Part shown: piece by piece, positions 24,035-31,573 of the stretch
Position numbering within the stretch: position 1 is the first letter of the stretch
Layout: each line of letters opens with the position of its first letter
Origin: Pyrodictiaceae archaeon
GTDB lineage: Archaea; Thermoproteota; Thermoprotei_A; Sulfolobales; WAQK01
Direction: 5' to 3'
DNA: 53,614 bases
Assembly: GCA_015520265.1 (NCBI GenBank)
Contig: WAQK01000037.1
Coordinates: forward strand, 1-53,614
Made by a program: the position numbers and the translations under genes
The notes under the pieces: model-generated
What the model was told of the DNA's origin: nothing
What the model saw: only the letters and a program-made list of their open reading frames with translations
The model's database searches: none

Positions 24035-24823
24035 ATGGTAGGCCTTGGACCCGACCTGTACGTGTTCGCCAAGGAGACGATGTTCCAAGTGGCCCTAGTG
24101 GTCTTCGTGTTCGGCGTAGTCTACCGCCTCTTCCGCTTCCTAGTGTTCTGGAGGAAGGTGGTTAAGGCAGAAGCCAGGAGCAGAGGCGCTGGCAAGAGGA
24201 TCGCCGGCTTCTTCAAGACCTTCCTTGACCCCATTATAGAGGCGTTCAAAAACCAGCCCCTCGAAGGACTAGTGGGACTGCTGGCGCTGCACCTTATAGG
24301 GCTAATACCGCTAATCTTTCTAATGGACCAGCATATCGAGTCGTTTAACGAGATACTCCCAAAAATAGGCGGCCTCAGCTACGGCGTTCTAGCGCCACTC
24401 AGCGTGCCTCTAGGCCTCACGGAGGCTGTAACAGCGGTCCAGCAAGGCTTAACCATAACATCTTCCTGGGGGCCGCTCATAATAGTCCTCAATGGCGACG
24501 TGCTTGCCACGCTGGCACTAATAGCCATAGGCTACAAGATCGGCGTGAAGCTGATGGAAAGGGGGCGTGGAATACAGCATATCAGGATAGGCGACTTCCT
24601 GGCTCTGATACTGCTGGCGGGCATAATATTGTTCGGCTTCATAGCGGCCCACCACCTGTGGAGCGGCTCAGGCTACTGGACGGCCCTCGGCATTCACATC
24701 CTCCTAGCGGAGATCCTGCTGATGGCGCTACCCTTCACCAAGTTCTGGCACTTCGTCTTCGGCTACTGGTACGGCAAGCTCCATGAGTGGTACGACCTGA
24801 GGGTGACCAAGGGTGCCACGTGA
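24035..24823 (+). CDS. isp1: Isp1, membrane cytochrome b-like hydrogenase partner (NarI/DsrM-like)
   Basis: A 262-residue membrane protein with about five hydrophobic segments (roughly 12-33, 85-102, 150-170, 190-212 and 216-240). Several histidines lie in or near membrane segments (LLALHLIGL, IAAHHLWSG, GIHILLAE, TKFWHFVFGYW) and could ligate heme b, as in NarI, DsrM and HdrE. It probably receives electrons from the hydrogenase small subunit and passes them to quinone or to Isp2. The gene follows hynL by 41 bp and precedes isp2 by 10 bp. The ATG at 24035 has GCGGGGTGATG before it. The known 'Isp' arrangement in Acidianus and other microbes also pairs this protein with an HdrD-like subunit. 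Confidence 0.85.
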   Translation: MVGLGPDLYVFAKETMFQVALVVFVFGVVYRLFRFLVFWRKVVKAEARSRGAGKRIAGFFKTFLDPIIEAFKNQPLEGLVGLLALHLIGLIPLIFLMDQHIESFNEILPKIGGLSYGVLAPLSVPLGLTEAVTAVQQGLTITSSWGPLIIVLNGDVLATLALIAIGYKIGVKLMERGRGIQHIRIGDFLALILLAGIILFGFIAAHHLWSGSGYWTALGIHILLAEILLMALPFTKFWHFVFGYWYGKLHEWYDLRVTKGAT

Positions 24824-24833
24824 GGGGTGAGGG

Positions 24834-26222
24834 ATGGTGGAGGCGTTCAAGAAGATAATAGAGATGGTCGAGTGGGAGGCCTTCCACAAGGATAGGCTGG
24901 AGACAGGGATTAAGCGGATGATGAGCCGCGTCGACGTGGTGGCGCTACACTTCCTGGAAAACTGCGTCTCCTGCGCCCTCTGCAAGACAGCGTGCCCCTA
25001 CTACTATGTGGACGAGAAATACTCGCCAGTAAACAAAGCGGAGGAGGCCAGGAAGATTTACAGGAAAGAACTCACCTTTGCAGGCAAGATACTGGGACCC
25101 CTGGTACACGCCAGGAAGCCTGGCTCGGCGGAAGACTTGGACCGGATAGCCGAGTTTGCCTATGCCTGCACCAACTGCGGGGCCTGCTACACGACATGCC
25201 CCTTCGGCATAGATAGCGGCGTCCTGATCAACCATGTCCGCACAATGCTTACCACAACCGGCAGAGTACCCACCATACTCCAGGCCTTCGAGATGGCTGA
25301 GCTGACCGGCATGTACCTACAAGTGCCTGGCCTCATGCAGGCATGGGAAGAGACCATGAAGAAGGCCGCCGAAGCGATAGGTAGGGAGCTGCCATTCGAC
25401 AAGGAGGGCGCCGAGATAATGCTATTCCCGACACTGATCGACACACTCTTCACGCCGGGAGCAGTGATAGGCGCCATCAAGCTGCTCGACAAGATGGGTG
25501 CCGACTGGACCCTACCCAGCAAACCCCTCGGCGTAAGGCCGCCCATAGCAACGGTGATCGGCGACACTGAAGGAGTAAAGGCGCAACTAGGCAAGGTTCA
25601 CGAATACCTGGAAAAGATGAAGCCCAAGAAAGTGGTGCTGGTGGACGGCGGCTTCGTGTACCCCGCCATGAGGTGGAAAATGGCCACAGTGCTCGGCAAG
25701 AGGCCCGGCTACAAGGTGCTCCACTTGGTCGAACTGGTCTACGGGGCCCTCAGGGAGGGCAAGCTGAAACTAGCCACCACCGACGACAAGGTGACTTGGC
25801 ACAGCCCCTGCCAGCTGGGGAGGAGGGGCGGCGTCATACTGGAGCCCGAGGAGGTTATGAGGAGACTCAGCAACGGCTACAGGCCACTCCCCCACCACGG
25901 GCTACACACGTTCTGCTGCGGCGGAGGTGCTGGCATGGGCTGCATGACAAGGGATATGCACGAAATGATGGGCAAACTGCTTGGCGCCTCGCTCTACGAT
26001 CTCATGGGCGACAAGGAGAAGAGGTTCCTCGATGCCGCTGAGAGGAGATACAGGCTCTCCATAAAAAGGAAGATGGAGGACATAGAGCAGAGTGGCGCCG
26101 AAATAGTAGTTACAGCCTGCCCAGTATGCATACACACCATAGAGCTGGGAGCCCAGCTCTACGGCCCTAAGGTTAAGGTAGTGCATCTGGCCGAGTACCT
26201 CAGCGAGCACCTGGAAGGTTGA
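24834..26222 (+). CDS. isp2: Isp2, HdrD/DsrK-like iron-sulfur protein of the hydrogenase operon
   Basis: A 462-residue soluble protein with two ferredoxin-type 4Fe-4S motifs (CVSCALCKTACP, about residues 43-54, and CTNCGACYTTCP, about 112-123). The C-terminal half resembles CCG domains of HdrB/HdrD: HSPCQLGRRGG, FCCGGGAGMGC and ACPVCIHTIELG. In HdrD and DsrK such domains bind a special 4Fe-4S cluster for thiol or disulfide chemistry. Here it probably sits on the inner face with Isp1 and links hydrogen oxidation to a cytoplasmic or membrane acceptor. It overlaps nothing but lies 10 bp after isp1. A T-run (ATATTTTTCTCC) follows the stop at 26228-26238. Confidence 0.9.
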   Translation: MVEAFKKIIEMVEWEAFHKDRLETGIKRMMSRVDVVALHFLENCVSCALCKTACPYYYVDEKYSPVNKAEEARKIYRKELTFAGKILGPLVHARKPGSAEDLDRIAEFAYACTNCGACYTTCPFGIDSGVLINHVRTMLTTTGRVPTILQAFEMAELTGMYLQVPGLMQAWEETMKKAAEAIGRELPFDKEGAEIMLFPTLIDTLFTPGAVIGAIKLLDKMGADWTLPSKPLGVRPPIATVIGDTEGVKAQLGKVHEYLEKMKPKKVVLVDGGFVYPAMRWKMATVLGKRPGYKVLHLVELVYGALREGKLKLATTDDKVTWHSPCQLGRRGGVILEPEEVMRRLSNGYRPLPHHGLHTFCCGGGAGMGCMTRDMHEMMGKLLGASLYDLMGDKEKRFLDAAERRYRLSIKRKMEDIEQSGAEIVVTACPVCIHTIELGAQLYGPKVKVVHLAEYLSEHLEG

Positions 26223-26225
26223 TCA

Positions 26226-26238
26226 AAATATTTTTCTC
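26226..26238 (+). terminator. T-rich terminator at the end of the hydrogenase operon
   Basis: AAATATTTTTCTC starts four bases after the isp2 stop, in the 29-bp gap before the convergent ABC-2 permease stop. The position suits a transcript end for the hydrogenase operon. No hairpin is obvious. Confidence 0.35.
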
Positions 26239-26251
26239 CACCTCCACAGCC

Positions 26252-27340
26252 TTACTCCTTCCTACCCAGCATAATTACCCCCAATGTCATGAACACAGCT
26301 ATAAATCCCGCCAGCGCGGCCAGATCCGCCGCTATGTTGCCTAGGCCCCACCCTCTCAGCACCACGGAGCGAAGCGCATCAACAGCGTAGGTGGCTGGAA
26401 GCATACGTGACACAGTCCTCATATACGGGGGCATGGCTTCTAGGGGCCAGAAAACCCCTGACAGCAGGAAGGTTGGTATAGTTACTATTGGGAGTGTGAG
26501 TACAGCTTGGCTCTCGGTTCGGGCCAGCGCCGAGAGGGCTATGCCCAGGTTCACGCCGGCAATAGCCAGAAGGATCACGACAAGTAATGCATCGAAAGGA
26601 TTGCCCCTGATCTCTAACCCGTAGAATACCTGTGCGGCTCCCAAAATAATGGCGGCCTGGAGGCTGCCTAGCACGCTGAAGGCCACGCTATACCCGCCCA
26701 TGATCTCCCATACTCTTAGAGGAGAGGCCTTCAGCCTCTCCAGGGTCCCCATGACGCGCTCCTTCACGAAGGACAGCAGCGTCAGGAGGGTTGAAAGCAC
26801 GAAGACGGCGAAGCTCACAACGCCTGACACAAACACCTCTAGATAGGTTGCCCCCGCCCCATATACAGGCTCCACCGTGAGGGCCAGCGGCTGCTTAAAG
26901 CCCCTTGCAGCGGCGGCACCGGCCAGTGCGGCCCTCGCGCTGGCCACCACGGCATCCGAGACGGCGGGGTTGCTAGCATCCAAGTATAGAATGAGGGAGG
27001 CATTGCCCCTAAGGACACTCTCCGTGAATCCCGGCGGAAAATATATGACTGCCCATACCTCTCCGCCCCTCAGACGATCCAGGCCTTCCTCCAGGTTCTC
27101 GACCACCAGTAGCCTTACTGTCGAGTCGTTTTTTAGCCTCCCAACAACGAGTTCTGACAGCTTCTTGCCAGCAACACCCCTATCCATGTCGACCAGGGCC
27201 ACCGGTACATCCGACACGCCGCCGCGGAAGGATTCTCCGAAAGCGAGTACAACTATTAGCGGCGCTATAAACGCTAGAGCCAGCGCTCTCCGGTCATGCT
27301 TCAGCTCCCTGAGAACCCGTATAAGCACGGCGCGGATCAA
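26252..27340 (-). CDS. ABC-2 type exporter permease
   Basis: This 362-residue permease has one N-terminal membrane segment (about 19-37), a large outside domain (about 40-165, with ALVDMDRGVAGKKLSELV and VWAVIYFPPGF), then about five membrane segments. The sequences TLERLKASPLRVWEIMGGYS and FLLSGVFWPLEAMPPYMR are highly typical of ABC-2 (DrrB/YhgE/YadH-like) exporters. It works with the ATPase encoded just upstream. TTG at 27340 overlaps the ATPase stop in TTGA. The cargo could be a lipid, drug or peptide; it cannot be inferred. Confidence 0.9.
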   Translation of the reverse strand: MIRAVLIRVLRELKHDRRALALAFIAPLIVVLAFGESFRGGVSDVPVALVDMDRGVAGKKLSELVVGRLKNDSTVRLLVVENLEEGLDRLRGGEVWAVIYFPPGFTESVLRGNASLILYLDASNPAVSDAVVASARAALAGAAAARGFKQPLALTVEPVYGAGATYLEVFVSGVVSFAVFVLSTLLTLLSFVKERVMGTLERLKASPLRVWEIMGGYSVAFSVLGSLQAAIILGAAQVFYGLEIRGNPFDALLVVILLAIAGVNLGIALSALARTESQAVLTLPIVTIPTFLLSGVFWPLEAMPPYMRTVSRMLPATYAVDALRSVVLRGWGLGNIAADLAALAGFIAVFMTLGVIMLGRKE

Positions 27341-28068
27341 GGCTCAGCACCTCCGGTAAGCTTGAGGAAAGCCTCCTCTAGACTCGATGAACCCGTCTCC
27401 TCTACAAGTCTCCTAGGACTATCCACAGCTGCCAGGCGCCCCCTGTGGATCACCGCTACACGATGGGCCTTCGCAGCCTCGTCCATGTAGTGGGTCGAGA
27501 GTATGATGGTAACACCTTCTTCGGCAAGTCTATAGAAGTGGCTCCAGAACCTGGCTCTGAGCCTGGGATCCACGCCTGCAGTGGGCTCGTCGAGCACCAG
27601 GAGCCTGGGCTCATGGATCAGCGCGGCGGCCAGACTAACCCTCCTAACGAGACCGCCGCTCAGTTTGCCCACCAGCCTATCCAGATGCTCTTCCAGGCCC
27701 AGCAGGGCTGTTACGTCTCTGACCCTTTCATCTAGCCTTCGCCGCGGCACTCCGTAGATCTCTGCGAAGAACTCCAGGTTCTCCCTCACGGTGAGATTAT
27801 GGTAGACGGCTGGCGCCTGGGGCATGTAGCCTACCCTTTCCATGATTAGAGGGTCCCCTGGGCGGCCGCCAAGGATTTCTGCCTCTCCTTCGCAGGACAG
27901 CAGGCCTAGAAGGCATCTTATCGTGGTGGTTTTCCCAGCGCCATTTGGACCTAGGAGGGCGAAGATCTCCCCCTCAGCCACATCGAAGGAGACACCATCA
28001 ACTGCCACCAGGTTTCCGAAAACCTTGCGCAGGCTACGCACGGTTACGGAGGAGCCCACGGCCCCCAC
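27337..28068 (-). CDS. ABC exporter ATPase (CcmA/DrrA type)
   Basis: This 243-residue ATPase drives the ABC-2 permease. Walker A is GPNGAGKTTTIRCLLGL, the Q-loop lies in YMPQAPAVYHNLTVRENL, the signature is LSGGLVRRVSL, Walker B is LLVLDEPTAGVDP and the H-loop is ILSTHYMDEAAK. The signature's LVRR in place of the common Q-R/Q-Q is a mild variant. The start is GTG at 28068, and a TATA-like CATATATTTC lies about 30 bp upstream (28098-28107, read on the minus strand). The pair is divergent from the octaheme cytochrome; no functional link is evident. Confidence 0.92.
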   Translation of the reverse strand: MGAVGSSVTVRSLRKVFGNLVAVDGVSFDVAEGEIFALLGPNGAGKTTTIRCLLGLLSCEGEAEILGGRPGDPLIMERVGYMPQAPAVYHNLTVRENLEFFAEIYGVPRRRLDERVRDVTALLGLEEHLDRLVGKLSGGLVRRVSLAAALIHEPRLLVLDEPTAGVDPRLRARFWSHFYRLAEEGVTIILSTHYMDEAAKAHRVAVIHRGRLAAVDSPRRLVEETGSSSLEEAFLKLTGGAEP

Positions 28069-28139
28069 TCGTGATAACTATAGTTGTGGTTAAGAGAAAT
28101 ATATGGCGCTTTGCAGGGGGTGAATATACCTGATTATGT

Positions 28140-28260
28140 ATTAAGACCAGGGTGCATAATATATTAATTAATTATAAAAAAGTATGGGCCCTCCAACCTT
28201 TCAAATATTTGTGTGATTGGGAAAAGTATAATATAATTTATTAATTACGTTATCTAAGAA
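28140..28260 (+). promoter_or_regulatory. AT-rich promoter region of the octaheme cytochrome gene
   Basis: This stretch is nearly all A/T and contains the palindromic TTAATTAA and several possible TATA boxes, of which AGTATAATATAATTTATTAA (28225-28244) is the best placed. A GGGTGTGAGGCG ribosome site lies just before the GTG at 28288. The exact transcript start cannot be chosen by eye. Confidence 0.4.
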
Positions 28261-28287
28261 CTTTAATGACTTAAAGGGTGTGAGGCG

Positions 28288-30009
28288 GTGAGTACGGGTT
28301 CTGGCGGGGGAGTGGTTGTGGGTGTGGGGAAGTGGTGGCCAGCCATAATACTGGTAATCATGGCTTTCGCGGTGGGACTCATAGTTGGTCTCGGAGGCGA
28401 AAAAGGCTTGCCCAAATATGAGGCGAAGCCCGTGCAACACGTGGATCATTCGTCCTTCTTCGCTGAGGCCAACATAACCAAGTATGAGGGCTCTAAGACC
28501 TGTATCAAGTGCCACAGAGACGAGGTTGTCGAGGTCTTCCATTCCTACCACTACCAGCTGGCATCAGTGCAGAACGACATTGCAGATCACCAAGGCATCC
28601 TCTATGGTGGTCGTTTCACCTACAACGACTTCTGTGGATGTATCTTCTGGAGAGGGGAGAAACCTGTTAACTGGATCGGATACGTGGTCCTCAAGAAGGC
28701 CCCCTCCGGCTACGAGGACCTTGTTGGGAGCTTCACGGGGCTAACCGGCTGCAGCATGTGCCACGGTGTGGGCATGGGTCTCCCGCCCAGTCCAGAGCCC
28801 AGCGAGGCCCAGCTAGGCAACATAGACTGCCTGGCATGCCACGCCGATCCCGGGGTCTATCTATCAGGGCCCTTCGGCATAGCGAAGGGTGTTAGGAACG
28901 TGACCAGGGATGAGCAAGGAGTCTGGCACTACGAGGTGAAGCTCAGCATAGACGTTATAGCCAAGAACATACTGAGGACACCCACCAAGGACAACTGCCT
29001 TGCCTGCCACGCCGTGAGCGGCGGGGGACCGCATCTCAAGCGGCCTAACCTCTCACCCGACCTTATGGGCAGCAAGGTTACAGAGGACTTCGACGTCCAC
29101 ATAGCGGCAGGGCTCCAGTGCGTGGACTGCCACAGGGTAGAGGACCATAGGTTCCCTACTAGGAGCGTCGACACCTTCTCCAGAGAGGAGGGCCAAGTAC
29201 CTTCATGTAGCGACTGCCACGGGGAAGACCCGCACTCCGGGGTCTACGGCTGGTTCCTGAACAGGTTCCACGGCCGCGTGGCGTGCCAGACATGCCACAT
29301 ACCATTGATAGCCCACGGCAAGTACCCTACCGACACCCACCGCGACTGGAGTGCATCAACCTTCCTGCCCGAAAAGAAGCGCTGGAAGTTCAGTATACCT
29401 GACCCCGAAACCGGGGCCGTCGACAGGTGGTACCTGGACTCCAACGTTGTTCCAGTATATGCATGGTACAATGGGACCAGGCAGATCTACGTCTACCCAG
29501 AACCCGTTGAGCCCCTCAAAGAGGGCCCAGAGTATGAAAAGTACCGGATGGAGCCGGTCAATGGCGAAAGCCTAGGCGTAGTGGTGTATGCCAAGCCCCT
29601 GGGAAGCCGTGGCGATCCCAACGCTAAGATATACCCCTTCAAGATACACCGTGCGGTTGTTGCCTACTCTACACTCAACAAGACAATGGTGCCCATGAAG
29701 GTAGGCGTAGCGTTTGCGACAGGCAACACGACGCTCGCATACCTTAAGGGCTCCGAGGCTACAGGTGTCAAGTGGACGCCTGGAACCTATATTACCATTG
29801 TCAGGTACATGCAGGTCAACCACGGGGTCCAGCCAGCCGAGAAGGCGCTTCATTGCCTCGACTGCCACGGCGTAACCACCAAGAGGATGGACTGGCAGGC
29901 GCTGGGCTATGGCATATACCCGAAGGTAGCCTTCGCATCGATAGTTGCCGGGCCTCCGATAATCCTGGCCCTAGCCGTGTACCTATGGTGGAGGCGTAGG
30001 AGGGCCTAG
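28288..30009 (+). CDS. Membrane-anchored octaheme c-type cytochrome, tetrathionate-reductase (OTR)-like
   Basis: A 573-residue protein with eight CxxCH heme sites at residues 72-76, 155-159, 181-185, 237-241, 278-282, 307-311, 333-337 and 523-527. Hydrophobic segments at about 18-36 and 549-567 anchor both ends, so the heme region should lie outside the cell. The long gap between hemes 7 and 8 (with VVPVYAWYNGTRQIY) resembles the layout of the octaheme tetrathionate reductase family. A C-G-C pair (116-118) may form an extra disulfide. It may serve as a terminal reductase for tetrathionate, nitrogen oxides or extracellular acceptors, or as an electron conduit for the hydrogenase operon 2 kb upstream. 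No cytochrome c maturation gene is in the window. The start is GTG 28288. Confidence 0.9.
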   Translation: MSTGSGGGVVVGVGKWWPAIILVIMAFAVGLIVGLGGEKGLPKYEAKPVQHVDHSSFFAEANITKYEGSKTCIKCHRDEVVEVFHSYHYQLASVQNDIADHQGILYGGRFTYNDFCGCIFWRGEKPVNWIGYVVLKKAPSGYEDLVGSFTGLTGCSMCHGVGMGLPPSPEPSEAQLGNIDCLACHADPGVYLSGPFGIAKGVRNVTRDEQGVWHYEVKLSIDVIAKNILRTPTKDNCLACHAVSGGGPHLKRPNLSPDLMGSKVTEDFDVHIAAGLQCVDCHRVEDHRFPTRSVDTFSREEGQVPSCSDCHGEDPHSGVYGWFLNRFHGRVACQTCHIPLIAHGKYPTDTHRDWSASTFLPEKKRWKFSIPDPETGAVDRWYLDSNVVPVYAWYNGTRQIYVYPEPVEPLKEGPEYEKYRMEPVNGESLGVVVYAKPLGSRGDPNAKIYPFKIHRAVVAYSTLNKTMVPMKVGVAFATGNTTLAYLKGSEATGVKWTPGTYITIVRYMQVNHGVQPAEKALHCLDCHGVTTKRMDWQALGYGIYPKVAFASIVAGPPIILALAVYLWWRRRRA

Positions 30010-30015
30010 AAAATC

Positions 30016-30028
30016 AACACTTTTTTAC
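30016..30028 (+). terminator. T-run terminator after the octaheme cytochrome
   Basis: ACACTTTTTTACA lies seven bases after the stop codon and before the 110-bp spacer to the DIPPS gene. It is assigned by composition and position. Confidence 0.4.
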
Positions 30029-30119
30029 ACCCATTGACAACTATTTCTTATTTGGAACTGCAGCGCCACGTATTGTCTCCGACCCCTTAAGCTCACCGTG
30101 CCTTTGGAGGTGGGGCGAG

Positions 30120-30788
30120 TTGAAGGCTAGGGGTAAGAGGACAGATGGGCCGGTATCGAGGCTGATAAACCGGCGGGTCTCAGGGAGGATCTCGGGCTAC
30201 ATCGTGTCCCACGACATACCGCTTACACCCAACCAGGCATCCCTGATAAGCGCGGTAGTAGGCTTTCTAGCCCTACCCCTATACTTGGCCGGCCAGCCTG
30301 CCCTCGCCGGCGCTGTGGTGCAGGTATCCTCGATCCTCGACGGCGTGGACGGCGAGATAGCCAGAGCCAGGGGCCAGGCGTCTAGGCTGGGCGGGTTCCT
30401 TGACTCCATGCTGGACAGGGCCGTGGACATAGCCGTGCTCCTAGGCCTCAGCCTCTATGCTTACATTACGGGTCTTCCTCACGCACTAGTATTGGTTGCA
30501 TCCATGCTCGCCCTTGCGGGAGACCTTATGGTCAGCTACCTCCATGCGCGCGGCGAGGCGTCCCTTGGGGTGCATCCACTCTTGCTGGGAAGGGTTCCCA
30601 GCCTCGCGTCTAGGGATGTGAGGCTCTTCATCGTGTTTCTGGGAAGCCTCGCATCTCAGGCCGATCCCCGCGCCTCTCTGGCCACGTTGTTGCTGGTTGC
30701 GGTGCTTTCCCTGACATATGTTGCCCTGAAAACGGTGGATGTAGCTCTCGGCTATCGGGAGGGGATGGGTGGTGGGCGGGATAGCTGA
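30120..30788 (+). CDS. DIPPS-like CDP-alcohol phosphatidyltransferase (di-myo-inositol phosphate synthesis)
   Basis: This 222-residue membrane protein has the CDP-alcohol phosphotransferase signature D-G-x2-A-R-x8-G-x3-D-x3-D, seen as DGEIARARGQ followed by LGGFLDSMLDRAVD (about residues 79-102). About five to six hydrophobic segments are visible. The IPCT gene follows and overlaps it. In Archaeoglobus the two activities are fused; in several Crenarchaeota they are separate, as here. The expected reaction joins CDP-inositol to inositol-1-phosphate to give the phosphorylated solute precursor. A phospholipid-synthase role is the alternative, but the context supports DIPPS. TTG 30120 is preceded by GGAGGTGGGGCGAG. 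Confidence 0.82.
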   Translation: MKARGKRTDGPVSRLINRRVSGRISGYIVSHDIPLTPNQASLISAVVGFLALPLYLAGQPALAGAVVQVSSILDGVDGEIARARGQASRLGGFLDSMLDRAVDIAVLLGLSLYAYITGLPHALVLVASMLALAGDLMVSYLHARGEASLGVHPLLLGRVPSLASRDVRLFIVFLGSLASQADPRASLATLLLVAVLSLTYVALKTVDVALGYREGMGGGRDS

Positions 30789-31524
30789 GGCAGTAGTATT
30801 AGCTGCTGGCCTGGGGAGAAGGCTGAGGGCGTACCTTGGAACGGTCAAGTATCTAGCCGAGATAGGTGGGGAGCCCCTGATCTCGTATCCTTTAAGGGCT
30901 CTGAAGGCCGTGGGGGTCAGAAGCGTTCACTTGGTGGTTAACCCGTCCCATGCCGAGGAGCTGGTCGGTGTGGCTAGAAGGATCTTCACCAGAGTTGATT
31001 ACGTTCTGAACCCTCACCCTGAAAGGGAGAACGGCTACAGTCTGCTGCTGGCCGAGGACCTTGTGGAGGACGACTACTTCTACGTCTCAATGGCCGACCA
31101 CATCTACCAGCCAGAAGTCCTGGAGGTCCTGGCCAGGGAGGCCGTCGACAGTGTAGCTGTTCTGGGCGGGGATAGGAGTCCCCGGTTCATAGACGTGGCC
31201 GAGGCAACCAAGATACTGGCCCCCGAGGGGCTGGTGATGAGGATCGGCAAAGGGCTGGAGGAGTACACCCATATCGATGTGGGGGTGCATGTTTTCTCCC
31301 GGAAGATCTACGAGGTAGCCAGGCGGGGCCACATACCTGAGAGGCTTAGTCTCTCCACCCTCGTTAACACGGCGGTGGCCCAAGGCCTAGTTGTCAAAGT
31401 AGCTGACGTCACAGGGTTCGCCTGGACGGAGATCGACACGCCCAGAGACTACGAGGAGGTGCTACACGGCTATAGGAGGACGGTCCTGGAGGCTCTGCGT
31501 CTGGGAGGGCGGGGAGCCTTATAG
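30769..31524 (+). CDS. IPCT-like nucleotidyltransferase (CTP:inositol-1-phosphate cytidylyltransferase)
   Basis: A 251-residue sugar-nucleotidyltransferase-fold protein. The N-terminal VVLAAGLGRRLRAYLGTVKYL is the nucleotide-binding G-x-G-x-R-x12-K motif. Further on are ENGYSLLLAEDLVEDDYF and MADHIYQPEVL, where the Asp of M-A-D-H binds metal. The end, FAWTEIDTPRDYEEV, is also typical. Together with the preceding DIPPS-like gene it should make CDP-inositol for di-myo-inositol phosphate, a heat-induced compatible solute of hyperthermophiles. The inositol-1-phosphate synthase needed upstream is not in the window. GTG 30769 overlaps the preceding gene by 20 bp; a second GTG is at 30772. Confidence 0.82.
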   Translation: MVGGIAEAVVLAAGLGRRLRAYLGTVKYLAEIGGEPLISYPLRALKAVGVRSVHLVVNPSHAEELVGVARRIFTRVDYVLNPHPERENGYSLLLAEDLVEDDYFYVSMADHIYQPEVLEVLAREAVDSVAVLGGDRSPRFIDVAEATKILAPEGLVMRIGKGLEEYTHIDVGVHVFSRKIYEVARRGHIPERLSLSTLVNTAVAQGLVVKVADVTGFAWTEIDTPRDYEEVLHGYRRTVLEALRLGGRGAL

Positions 31525-31573
31525 AACCAAAAATGGGATAACCTGTCGAGCCGCTAAATGTTACGCGGGTGGG

